DNA from: Periplaneta americana
Lineage: Eukaryota > Arthropoda > Insecta > Blattodea > Blattidae
Assembly: GCF_040183065.1 (NCBI RefSeq)
Contig: NC_091132.1
Coordinates: forward strand, 165,444,102 to 165,508,101
Length of the DNA stretch: 64,000 bases
Reading direction: 5' to 3'
Numbering within the stretch: position 1 is the first letter of the stretch; every line of letters begins with the position of its first letter. The notes beneath the pieces are model-generated. The model was given only the letters and a program-made list of their open reading frames with translations, did not search any database and was not told the DNA's origin. Both the position numbers and the translations under genes were made by a program. This document shows positions 11,358 through 24,700 of this stretch, piece by piece.

Positions 11358-14300
11358 GTATATTACAAGCTATTGTATCTGTTTTGTTCTTGCGACATTT
11401 GTCATTTAGCTACCTTATGACAGAAGGTATACACCTATCAAATTATAGTTAACAGAGTTAGCCAGACTGAAAAAAAAAATGGCCTGGAGATCCTATTCTC
11501 TTTTGTCATCATATCGCATAGTTTTCTGTATGTTTCACGTATATATAAGCAATTGAGAGTTGATCAAATCGTGTAATTTAACGTACAGTTTACAGTTAGA
11601 TTTATTGTATGTTTATTTTATAAACCATACATACTTTCTAATTTTTCACATGTCCAATGCAATATGTTAGTAATAAACTAGGTCATCTTTTAAGTAAAAG
11701 TTCACAATTACAAGTACATATGTAGAATGCATAAGGTGCAGCAGATGTGGCGTGAACTTCAAGTTGAGACTGTTTATATATATTATTTTAATGTACCGAA
11801 GTACATATGATATTTCCATGCAGATATTCTGCGTCATCATGCAATGAAAGAGTAATGGAACAGAGAAAAATTCTCTCCGGCGCCGGGATTTGAACCCAGG
11901 TTTTCAGCTGTACGTGCTGATGCTTTATCCACTAAGGTCCACACCTGTGGAGTAACGGTCAGCGCGTCTGGCTGCGAAACCAGGTGGCCTGGGTTCGAAT
12001 CCCGGTCGGGGCAAGTTACCTGGTTGAGGTTTTTTCCGGGGTTTTCCCTCAACCCAACAGAATTGTCTCAGATTAAGTTCCAACTCTTGGGTTTCCTCTA
12101 GTGGCCGCCCACTGCACTACGTCATAGATGTCTATGAACGTAGGACTGAAGTCCACACATGTTCTGAGGTGCACTCGTTATGAGTGACTAAGTTGGCTGG
12201 GATCCAACGGAATAAGCGCCGTCTTATATCACGAAGTGATTTACGCATATCATATATATTATTTTAATGTACCGAAGTATATATGATATTTCCATGCAGA
12301 TATTCTGCGTCATCTTACAATGAAAGAGTAATGGAACAGAGAAAAATTCTCTCCGGCGCCTGGATTTGAACCTGGGTTTTCAGCTCTATGTGCTGATGCT
12401 TTATCCACTAAGCCCCACCGGATACCCACCCCGGCATCGGACAGAATCATCTCAGATTAAAATGTTAATATCAATGTAAAGAATTAATTTCTTATATTGC
12501 AATTTTTTTTGCATTTTTCGACATTTTGAACTAATTAGTAATTTTTTTTTTTCGGCATTTTTTGGTCATTTTTAATACTCTGAAGAACTTCTAGATCATT
12601 TGAAATGCATTTTACTTTTCTTCTTTACCGATAGGTCTGTTAAATCTTTTTCTAACCAAATAGGTCAGTAGTGATTACCTAGTGAATAAGTTAATAACAG
12701 TGAAGTTTGAGTTTTATAGTTTGGAACAGACTGTAGAGTCCATCTCTCATTCCACTGAGGGCTTCACCTCACACAATAGCTTAGTTTAAGAGACGGCTTT
12801 GAATGCTGCTGTTCTTTTGTCGGTACGAGGGTGTCCTTAGAATTTGTTTGGAAGGGGGGAAACTTTCACCATGTCCTGGACAGGACATGGTTCGGAAGGG
12901 ATGTCTACTGTAGTACACAGTATTTTTAACACAAAGATTGTAAGAATGCACGCTGCACCCAAAATTTGTTTTGTCTTTCACACTCCCCCATCTGTAAGAT
13001 CTGATAACAAAAGTGAACAACGAAAAGAGGAAGAGACGGAGAATGAAGGCGGTGACATGGACCATCACCGATTGAAACACATTGTAAACTCACATTAAAA
13101 TCTATTTTTTTCCCTTAAAACTTGCATTTTTTTTTTGCATGCCTTTTCCTTTACTTAACCAAATTCCAGGAAGTTGCCTTCTCTCTCCGAGATTTGCAGG
13201 GCAGTCATTGAAACAAGGTGACTGATTTTTAAGATGTTGTTGTACGAGTACTTTGAATAATATTTAAATGTTATCTTCTTTTAATTTGATGCCATTTTTC
13301 CACTAGTTTAAGGGCATTTTAATGATCATTTTAAGTAGATTTTTAGGTCATCAACATCCACTCCCTACGCTTCCACCGTGTATAGTCCATACTACGGAAG
13401 GTCCATATGATAAAACGTCCATAAAGTCCAAATGTCCATATTGTCAAAATGTCCATACATTGAAAATGTCCATGTACTAAATGTCCATACGACAGAAAGA
13501 CAATATGATAAAACGTCAGTTAGGTCAAAATGTCCATAGTGTCACACGTCCATAATGTCCAAGTTCAAAGGAAAATTCTGCTTGAATAGAACATAATAAG
13601 GGCGCGCTTCTGAAAAGGGTAGCAGCATTTCCCCTAAGGTTAGAGCTCAGTTTAGGTGTGTGTGTATTAATAGAAAATTAGTGGCTAGAAAATAGTGAGA
13701 ATAGGACGCATGTTTATATGACATTTTTTTCGATTAATACACACATACCTTAACTGAGCTCTAACCTTAGGGGAAATGCCGCTGCCCCTGTTCGGAAGCG
13801 CACCCCATAATAAATTTTATTCCATAACTCGTACAAATAAGTTATTAATCTTCGGGAACCGGAGCCCCACTTTTAAGATGGTAACTAATACTTTTAAGAT
13901 TTAAGAGAATTTCTCCCTTTTCTTTGTACCTGTTGTAGTTTCTCACAATCTGGAGAATTTGTCTCTGTTTCGTCAAATACGTTTCATTCCCGTCTCTTTA
14001 ATTTGTGTATGCCTCACTCTTGCTTGCAATATTTGTGTCCAAATTCCATTTTCTTCGCGCTTTAGTCACTGTATAAATCGCCAAGTGGATGGATGTACAG
14101 CCATCATGCGTTGAAGAAGATTGTTCCAGTCTTCTACCGCGTTGTTTGTGTGCTGCATGCCTTTCAGCTTGGGAGGTTCATGTTCCTGTATCGCCAATAT
14201 ATTTTTGTCCTATCTCTATTAAAGTCATGATGTTGGTATAGGTATGCACGAAGAGAAAGAAGTGGCTTACCCTTCTATGATGGCACTAACTGAGGATTTC

Positions 14301-17300
14301 GTTCCGTCTTTAAGAAATTCAGTTCTGATTAGTTCTGCATTTGAAAATTTATACATAGGTTACTTTAACTACCATAAACAATGGATATAGTGTACATTAT
14401 AGAGCTATGGACATTATGACTCTGGACATCAGAGTGAAGTGGACATTATACAACTATGGACATTTTGACCCTGGACATCAGAGTGAAGTGGACATTATAC
14501 TACTATGGACATTTTGACTCGGACATCAGAGTGAAGTGGACATTATACTACTATGGACATTTTGACTCTGGACATCAGAGTGAAGTGGACATTACACTAC
14601 TATGGACATTATGACTCTGGACATCAAAGAGAAGTGGACATTATACTACTATGGACATTTTGACTCTGGACATCAGAGTGAAGTGGACATTATACTACTA
14701 TGGACATTTTGACTCTGGACATCAGTGTGAAGTGGACATTATACTACTATGGACATTTTGACTCTGGACATCAGAGTGAAGTGGACATTATACTACTATG
14801 GACATTTTGACTCTGGACATCAGAGTGAAGTGGACATTATACTACTATGGACATTTTGACTCTGGACATCATTGTGAAGTGGACATTATACTACTATGGA
14901 CATTTTGACTCTGGATATCAGAGTGAAGTGGACATTATACTACTATGGACATTATGACTCTGGACATCAGAGTGAAGTGGACATTATACAACTATGGACA
15001 TTTTGACCCTGGACATCAGAGTGAAGTGGACATTATACTACTATGGACATTTTGACTCTGGACATCAGAGTGAAGTGGACATTATACTACTATGGACATT
15101 TTGACTCTGGACATCAGAGTGAAGTGGACATTATACTACTATGGACATTATGACTCTGGACATCAAAGAGAAGTGGACATTATACTACTATGGACATTTT
15201 GACTCTGGACATCAGAGTGAAGTGGACATTATACTACTATGGACATTTTGACTCTGGACATCAGTGTGAAGTGGACATTATACTACTAAGGACATTTTGA
15301 CTCTGGACATCAGAGTGAAGTGGACATTATACTACTATGGACATTTTGACTCTGGACATCAGAGTGAAGTGGACATTATACTACTATGGACATTTTGACT
15401 CTGGACATCAGTGTGAAGTGGACATTATACTACTATGGACATTTTGACTCTGGATATCAGAGTGAAGTGGACATTATACTACTATGGACATTTTGACTCT
15501 AGACATCAGAGTGAAGTGGACATTATACTACTATGGACATTTTGACTCTGGACATCAGAGTGAAGTGGACATTATACTACTATGGACATTATGACTGGAC
15601 ATCAAAGAGAAGTGGACATTATACTACTATGGACATTTTGACTCTGGACATCAGTGTGAAGTGGACATTATACTACTATGGACATTTTGACTCTGGACAT
15701 CAGAGTGAAGTGGACATTATACTACTATGGACATTTTGACTCTGGACATCAGAGTGATGTGGACATTATACTACTATGGACATTTTGACTCTGGACATCA
15801 GTGTGAAGTGGACATTATACTACTATGGACATTTTGACTCTAGACATCAGAGTGAAGTGGACATTATACTACTATGGACATTTTGACTCTGGACATCAGA
15901 GTGAAGTGGACATTATACTACTATGGACATTATGACTGGACATCAAAGAGAAGTGGACATTATACTACTATGGACATTTTGACTCTGGACATCAGTGTGA
16001 AGTGGACATTATACTACTATGGACATTTTGACTCTGGATATCAGAGTGAAGTGGACATTATACTACTATGGACATTTTGACTCTGGACATCAGTGTGAAG
16101 TGGACATTATACTACTATGGACATTTTGACTCTGGACATCAGAGTGATGTGGACATTATACTACTATGGACATTTTGACTCTGGACATCAGTGTGAAGTG
16201 GACATTATACTACTATGGACATTTTGACTCTAGACATCAGAGTGAAGTGGACATTATACTACTATGGACATTTTGACTCTGGACATCAGAGTGAAGTGGA
16301 CATTATACTACTATGGACATTATGACTGGACATCAAAGAGAAGTGGACATTATACTACTATGGACATTTTGACTCTGGACATCAGAGTGAAGTGGGCATT
16401 ATACTACTATGGACATTTTGACTCTGGACATCAGAGTGAAGTGGACATTATACTACTATGGACATTTTGACTCTGGACATCAGAGTGAAGTGGACATTAT
16501 ACTACTATGGACATTTTGACTCTGGACATCAGAGTGAAGTGGACATTATACTACTATGGACATTTTGACCCTGGACATCAGAGTGAAGTGGACATTATAC
16601 TACTATGGACATTTTGACTCTGGACATCAGAGTGAAGTGGACATTATACTACTATGGACATTTTGACTCTGGACATCAGAGTGAAGTGGACATTATACTA
16701 CTATGGACATTTTGACCCTGGACATCAGAGTGAAGTGGACATTATACTACTATGGACATTTTGACTCTGGACATCAGAGTGAAGTGGACATTATACTACT
16801 ATGGACATTTTGACTCTGGACATCAGAGAGAAGTGGACATTATACTACTATGGACATTTTGACTCTGGACATCAGAGTGAAGTGGACATTATACTACTAT
16901 GGATATTTTGACTCTGGACATCAGAGTGAAGTGGACATTATACTACTATGGACATTTTGACTCTGGACATCAGTGTGAAGTGGACATTATACTACTATGG
17001 ACATTTTGACTCTGGACATCAGTGTGAAGTGGACATTATACTACTATGGACATTTTGACTCTGGACATCAGAGTGAAGAGGACATTATAGAACTATGGAC
17101 ATTTTGACTCTGGACGATTTAACATGGACATTATTCCATGGACATTTTGACATATGGACATTATAATCCTGGACTTAATGTCTGGTAACTGCCCCCTACT
17201 TATGAGTAACGACTCTGTCCCCATAAATCCACCTGATAGAAATTAGCTTGAAATTGACATACGAAACAGAAAAGATAACGTTAGAGACTGAAGAATATAA

Positions 17301-20300
17301 GGGTGTGTGTATGAGCATGCTCATTCTCTCACTGAAGTTCTGGTGTTAGAATATGTTACGCTGTTATTCCTTCGTGCTGACCCAGCGAGAGAGCTTGGTT
17401 GAATGTGACAGTAATGATCTGCTATTCTCTCTCAGTTTGTAGTAGAATTTTCCTGCTTTCTGTACATTCTGTAAGATTATAGTCCTGTTGTTTTTGCAGT
17501 TAAAAGAATGTATTCATTCTGCATCTTGTACCTATATATGTATGTATGGGGTTGGGGACAACTGGCCACAGAGGTAACTCGCAGCATAATTGAAACTCGT
17601 ATCAAAGACAATTAGCCACACATTAAAATTCAAGGCAATACTCAAATTCGCAACAATTCATAATACATTTCTATGGTAACACAAGACAAATCCAGAAGCT
17701 GTAAACTAATTCGCAACTATGGCGGAAGAAATTCGCTTCACAAAATCAGAAAGAGGCTCTGACAAATTAATATATCTTGGCTACATGTAGCCTACACGAG
17801 ACTAAGAGAAAATAAGAATGGAGTTGTTTGGCGCTGTGACATGCGTGGCGGGTGTAATGCAACAGTCACGTTATCAGAAGATGGCAGCAGTGTCGTCAAA
17901 GAACCGTCTGAACACAAGAATCATTCTGCAGACTGGGGAAGGCTTAAGGCAAAGGAATGTGTAGAGAATGTGAAGGCAAGGGCGGGGACTTCCCGAGAAC
18001 CAATGTCTGTCATTGTTCAAAATGAGTTACAGCGTATTGCAAGCGAGCCAATGTGAATCTACCGAAGAAACTATCTATTAAAAAAAGTGTGTGCCTTGAC
18101 AGGAAGCTGCACCTACCACCTGAACCAAGGAATATTGACCAACTGAACGTTATAGCCGACAGATACACTAAGACCGTACAAGGAGAAAGGTGGTTGTTGT
18201 ATTTCGAACCAGAGGACAACATGAAAGTTATCATACATTGCCACTAATTCACATTTAAATAAATTGTTATGGTCCCATTTTTCGATAATGGACGGTGTGG
18301 CAAATTGTCTATTTGTGGCAAATTGTCTATCTCTGGCAAATTGTCTATCTGTGGCGAATTGTCCCTATTACCAATTTTCTGTGGCCAATTGTCCCAGTTA
18401 CCAATTTTCTGTGGCCAATTGTCCAGAACCGGTATGTATGTATACCGGCATACAGTTTTGTGTGTGTATGTATGTATGTGTACTATGTGTGTAAAAAGCT
18501 TTTCACAATCATTGTATACAGCTGTTAAGATCCTGGACTCCCTGTAATCCGCATTGCTTTTTATAATTTCTCTCCTGTGCGTGACATAATAGCCAAGCAC
18601 TGATCTGGAGAACAGTTAAAATCAAGTTAAAAGTGGGTACCTAATAAAAATTACTCATTTATGATACCTCTTTCCTCCCCAGAGTGTGCAAAAATCCACT
18701 CAGATAAAGATTGAAGGCGAAGACAACATCTATGATCTCGCATCAGAGATGAAATATGAGTCTCAGGTGAGTGGAGCTTATTGGTTATAGTCCGGGTCAG
18801 CTTACTTCATACCCTAATGCACCATTCTCGATCATTTAGCCAGTTTATCAGCAATCACGGAAACATGGTTAATTCTTGACATTGATCAAGTTACAGGTGC
18901 GGTGCACCGATATTTTCCCTCGATCAACTCAGTCAGCTGACGGTACGCTCGCTTGAGGAGAATCATCTGAGCGCTAGGTTACCGCGTATAAAACAGCGAA
19001 CGAACGCACTCTGTCAATTATTGCTTCGTTTTTGTTTGTCGGACTGTTTCAAACATCCTCGCAGTTTTCAAATAACAAGTTTCAATAATCATGGAAGAAA
19101 AAAAGAAAAGAGCACCGAACTTCTCACACTTCGAATTGGGAATTCTTTTAGAACTCGTCAGCAATTCTGCATCCATATTAGAGAATAAAAGTACTGACGG
19201 AAGTTCTCTAAGAGAAAAGCTGGCTCCCTGGTTGGATTTAACCTCACAGTTCAACATGAGTTATACATAATTCCACATAATTTGTAACGTAATTTATAGA
19301 GTGATTATTTCATATTATTGATAATAATTGGGAAATTTTCAGTATACGGATACCTCACTGACCATTATCTCGATATATGCTACTAAAAAGAGCAGATTTG
19401 TATGTGTTTGTCGAATGCTCATCATCTTGCTTACGGAAAGACATCTCAGTGCCAATAATTTAGTTGGGAAAATTTCAGTATACGGATACCTCGCTAACCA
19501 TTATTTTAAAATTAAAAAAAAAAGAAACAATTCGTCTTTATATGTTGAATACGCATCATTATGCATACGAAAAGGAAGTTTTTAGTGGCAATTTATTTTG
19601 TGTGCAGAAGGTTGGAATTTTTGAGTAAGAGGGAAAGGAAAGTATCCTTGTTCTGAAATTTATCCATTTATTTTGTGTTCACAAGGTTGGAATTTTGGAG
19701 TAAGAGAGAAGTGAAGGTATCCGTGTAATTTCTCTTAATTCAAGCATAAATAGCCTAATTGTTCAAAAAGTCATGTAGGTCCTAATAGTTTCAAACGGCA
19801 AATCTATAGCTAATAAGTGATAATCTCGTATTCTACAAAATGATCATTTAGTTTTACTGTATTATTACCGGCATAGAATAGCTACTTTATTATTATGTTA
19901 ACAAAATTGGACAGTTAGGCCTAAATAATATTTTGTGCTCAAGTATAGTCCCGATCCTCCAAAGCAGAAACACATAAAAAAACATTTTTATTATTCATCT
20001 ACAAACTTACTCTTTCTACAATAACACAAATTCTGTTGTTTCCGCAGTGATTTGCGTGTTCAAGATACATAATTTCATCTTCAATTCCATCAAGTACGTC
20101 AGATCATGCCGCCATTTTGGTATTCTCGCCTTGACCATGTTCAATTCAAGATAATCGGTCCCACACCCGTGATCAAATTTGATCATTATCATCTCGCTTG
20201 TTTAACTTATTATTGAGATTGATACTCCGCAAATTGGGGTTGAAGATGGTCAAGTGTCGACTTAACCTTGATCAAATTTTAATCGAGAATGGTGCACACG

Positions 20301-21646
20301 GGCATAAGGGTGAAAGCTAACCATTTTTCCCCCAATACTACATATGCTACTGGATTGTGGTGATTTTCTAGTTTGCAGGTTGAATTCCCTTTTGCAAACT
20401 TCGTTTCGAATTCCAAACATGATGTAGAATATAAATCAGATTTTGTTGCACATAGTACAGTATGCAAATTGTTTTCAGATGGAACACCTGGTCTATTATT
20501 TCTACTTTAAGTTCTCGATTCTATTCTGTCTTAAATTTTCTTCTCTAATTTGTTGCCTGATTTGAGGGAGTTAGCCAATGACTGTCGGCTCTTACACATG
20601 AAGTCAACTTTAAAATAGCTAAATAAATGTATTCACGATGTCTTTATGTTTTGTAGGAAGGGAATTTATCGCATCTGGAAGTGACGGACATGAAGGCAGA
20701 ATGTGGGGACAATAATTATGTTATAAAAACAGAGATAAAAGTTGAAAACACCACTCCAGTGCCTACTAGCTTTCCTGTGGTGAAATCTGAAGTTGATGTA
20801 AGTGGTTCTTTATCATTTTATATATTTATAGCAGCAGTGCATTTTACTTATATCGGATCTATTAAGGGGTTACAGGAGTAAAATTTTTAGGAAATATTCA
20901 CCATTTTTTTCCTCCATTACTGTATCTTGTATAATAATGAAAATTGGTAAATATAAAATACTGTCTTTCTACTATATGAAATAAATATCTTTACGATTTT
21001 TTTTTTTTTTTTCAAAATTGTGACAGGTCACTGTGCAGTGATGAAGCCTTTCCCTCATAACTCATAAACTTGTTAACTTTTTCATGATCTCGTTTATTCT
21101 ATTGTTGAAACGCATGTTTACAACATCATTCTCTTTGAAATACATTTCTTAATAAATAATATTTTCTTTTATTTTGTATTAGAAGGAAATAATGATATTT
21201 GATCATTTTTTAAAAAGAATGTATTTTTTATCAGACAATCTATCAAAGATAGAGAAATGATTTAGCATAATATTGTAGATATGACATGCATCAATACAAG
21301 CAAAAAATTTTATCATAGAATGTTGGATAATTTTTAGTTACGAGGGAAATGCTTCATCACTGCACAGAGAATTTTGAAAAAAAAATATATGTGTGTGTGT
21401 GTGTGTAAATTTTTTTTTTAATCGTAAAAAATATTTTTTCATATACAGAATGAGAGTGTTTTACACATACTAATTTTCATTATTGTAAAAGATACAATAA
21501 TGGAGGAAAAAAATGTTGAATATTTCCAAAAATTTATTGCTATAAGGTGTACCTAACACCTTAACAGTCTTGAATATGTTTAACTGTTGTCTCTCTTTTC
21601 AGTATTCTCTAAACTTACACTCCTTTAATTTTTAGATATGAAGTGC

Positions 21647-21726
<80 letters not shown>

Positions 21727-24700
21727 TCAGACAGACGCATCTGGTAGTTAAGAGAATTATCTCGAATGCCTGGAGGAAATTCTTGTGCCTAGAACAGATT
21801 TTAAATTTAACTTCACAAAATTTGTGTTTTGTTGTTATTGGTCCCACAATTACATTTCTAGCCATTGAAGGACATGGTCAAACTGATTTTTTTCAAAAGT
21901 CACGAAAAATTTTTAAGTCGTCCAGATTTGTTAACCCTTTCCACTCAAAATATTTTTAGCCTTTCCTTCTTATACACTTGTATTTATTTATGTGCAAAAT
22001 CTAACATAACACAACACTTTTTGAATGCTGTAACAGAAATAAAAATCATACAAATAAAATCATACAAATGACACTTTCACATTATTTATCACATTTTTCA
22101 CTGTTTTCTTTACAGGAAGTGTTCTGATTAGTTTTACTTCTTGATGGTGTGATACTTTTCGAAACATTCACCTGGTTGCAGTCCTGGTTTTCTTGTCCAA
22201 GTCTTGCAAAATCTAACATAACAGAAGACTTTTTGAATGCTGTAACAGAAATAAAAACATATAAAAGACACTTTCACATTATTTATCACATTTTTCACTG
22301 TTTTCTCTACAGGAAATGTTCTGATTATTTTTACTTCTTGACGGTGTGATACTTTTCGAAACATTCACCCGGTTGCAGTCCTGGTTTTCTTGTGCAAGTC
22401 TTGCAAAATCTAACATAACACAACATTTTTTGAATGCTGTAACAGAAATAAAAATCATACAAATAAAATCATACAAAAGACATATTCACATTATTTATCA
22501 CATTTTTCACTGTTTTCTCTATAGGAAGTGTTCTGATTATTTTTACTTCTTCACGGTGTGATACTGTTCGAAACATTCACCCGGTTGCAGTCCTGGTTTT
22601 CTTGTGCAAGTCTTGCAAATTCTAACATAACACAACACTTTTTGAATGCTGTAACAGAAATAAAAATCATACAAAAGACACATTCACATTATTTATCACA
22701 TTTTTCACTGTTTTCTCTACAGGAAGTGTTCTGATTATTTATACTTCTTGACGGTACTTTTCGAAACATTCAACTGGATGCAGTCCTGGTTTTCCTGTGC
22801 AAGTCTTGGAAATTCTAACATAACACAACACTTTTTGAATGCTGTTACAGAAATAAAAATCATACAAAAAACACTTTCACATTATTTATCACATTTTTCA
22901 CTGTTTTCTCTCCAGGAAGTGTTGTGATTATTTATACCTCTTGACGGTGTGATACTTTTCGAAACATTCACCCGGATGCAGTCCTGGTTTTCTTGTGCAA
23001 GTCTTGCAGTAGAAGACAGTTTCTCTTCTTCCACCTTCTACCTTCTTGTTGCTACTTACAGCACAGTCCTTGCTGTTACTCTTCTCATTTGCATATATGA
23101 AGTGTGGTTTCCTATTCAGTCTTTCTTCTTGTTCAGACGTGGATGGTCTTCCTCTCTTCCTCCCCTCTCTGTTTCGGACATCACCAACCAAGGATCTGAT
23201 GCGTTGCAGCTTGTATTTTTTGTGTGTGAACTTGGGTTTCTGATTTGCTACAGCATTCAAGTTGTATAGTATGAGCTGTTCACTTCCGCCACCTCCAGCA
23301 ACCAGAAGAACATCTTACGCCACCACTTCTTTGATTTTCGGATGAAACTGTAGGATGATATGTACTGGTCAGATACATCGGCCCCTCCCACGTGATTGTT
23401 GTAGTCACATATGACTGCAGGCTTTTCTATCTGCTTTTCTACGTTATTTTTTGCTTTCCTTTTCAATTGCTGGGTACTATTGTTATGCCACGTACTCAGC
23501 ATCACAACATTTCGCTTGTCTTCCCATGCGAGAGCAAGCATTTTATCGTCTTTCCTGTATGCTGCTATTTCCTCTTTCTTTAGTTTCAGTTTCTTTTTAG
23601 AAAGTGCATCAGGCAAACCTTTCCTATTTGCTGAATAGTACCTGTGAGATGGTACCCCATATTCCATAACTCTACCGCAAGATCACATCCTGTATAAAAT
23701 CTATCAACGTAGCGATGGTAACCTCTAGCATTTGCAGTAGCATTTACTAGTTTGTCACACAAATGCAAAACTATTCTAGCCGTAAATGGCTTTTGGGGTC
23801 TTGTGAATGCCTGTGTAGTCTGTGAACCAAAATAAGGTTGAATACCCACTATATAAAATGAGACACTGTCAGCCTATATGTAGATTCTCATGCCCCACTT
23901 TGTGGGATTCATTGGACTGAAACATTTGAAATAAATTCTGCCTTTGAATCCAGTTGTACTCTCATCAATACAAATGTTCTGCCCTGGAATGTAATACTCC
24001 CTAAATTTACTATCTAGATACTGGGTCATATCCTTCATTGTTGAACCCCTTGTATTTACAGTAGCAGACTTCCTGGTTATTGGTCCGGCATGAAACATCC
24101 AAAAAATCTGAAAAAATCTCTCTCTCTTATAGACGTCCTTATAAAATGAACAATTCTGAATCCAGTCTTCAGTGAAATAATCCTGAATTGCAGGTTTGGG
24201 TTCATGCCCATATTCAATATGACACCTAAAAATGCCCATACTTCTTCGTCTGTAACATCCACCCAATTTCTCCAAACAGATCTTTCCCTCAGTGGTGTGT
24301 TTTTCTGTATTTGCTCCTTGGCATATTCATTGGTATTTTTCGTAAATTCATTGATCAAGTTGGGAATGAAAAATAGCATAAAAAATTCTCTTTCCTCATT
24401 AGGAGCAGGGTTAGGTGGTTTATATCCACTCTACGCCGTATAATTGAATTTTACAAAGTCCGGTTGCAGTCTGTATTTATCCCAACCATCTGCAGAAGGG
24501 AGGCCATCGTCTGTATCATCACTTCCTTCGTCGTCGTTCGTGTTGTTAGAGTCATCACTATCTACATCTTCTACCTCACTATCTCGATCATGATTATTAT
24601 TATCTCCATTGTAAATACTTTCAGTATCTCTCTCACTACTGTCAACAATAATATCTTATATAGTCTTCTTGTTGTTCGCCAGGTTCGCCATCTTACTTGT

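Larger units (their letters stand above)
18800..20317 (+). mobile_element. PIF/Harbinger-like non-autonomous element in intron 2
   Basis: The inverted ends share TGCACCATTCTCGAT (18818-18832) and its complement (20282-20296), with weaker extension outward to GCTT/AAGC at 18800 and 20317. It contains a short Myb/SANT ORF, a protein type that accompanies PIF/Harbinger transposases, but no transposase. Copies of the GTTTGTCGAAT dispersed repeat (19330-19715) sit inside. The target duplication is not clean. Confidence 0.6.

Noticed and set aside
12844-13098. Overlapping ORFs on both strands in intron 1
   Set aside because: No recognisable motif; both frames open by chance.
15533-16470. Three near-identical 68-codon ORFs
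   Set aside because: They arise from the 49-bp satellite reading through two or three units; the unit length is not a multiple of three and normally brings in stops.
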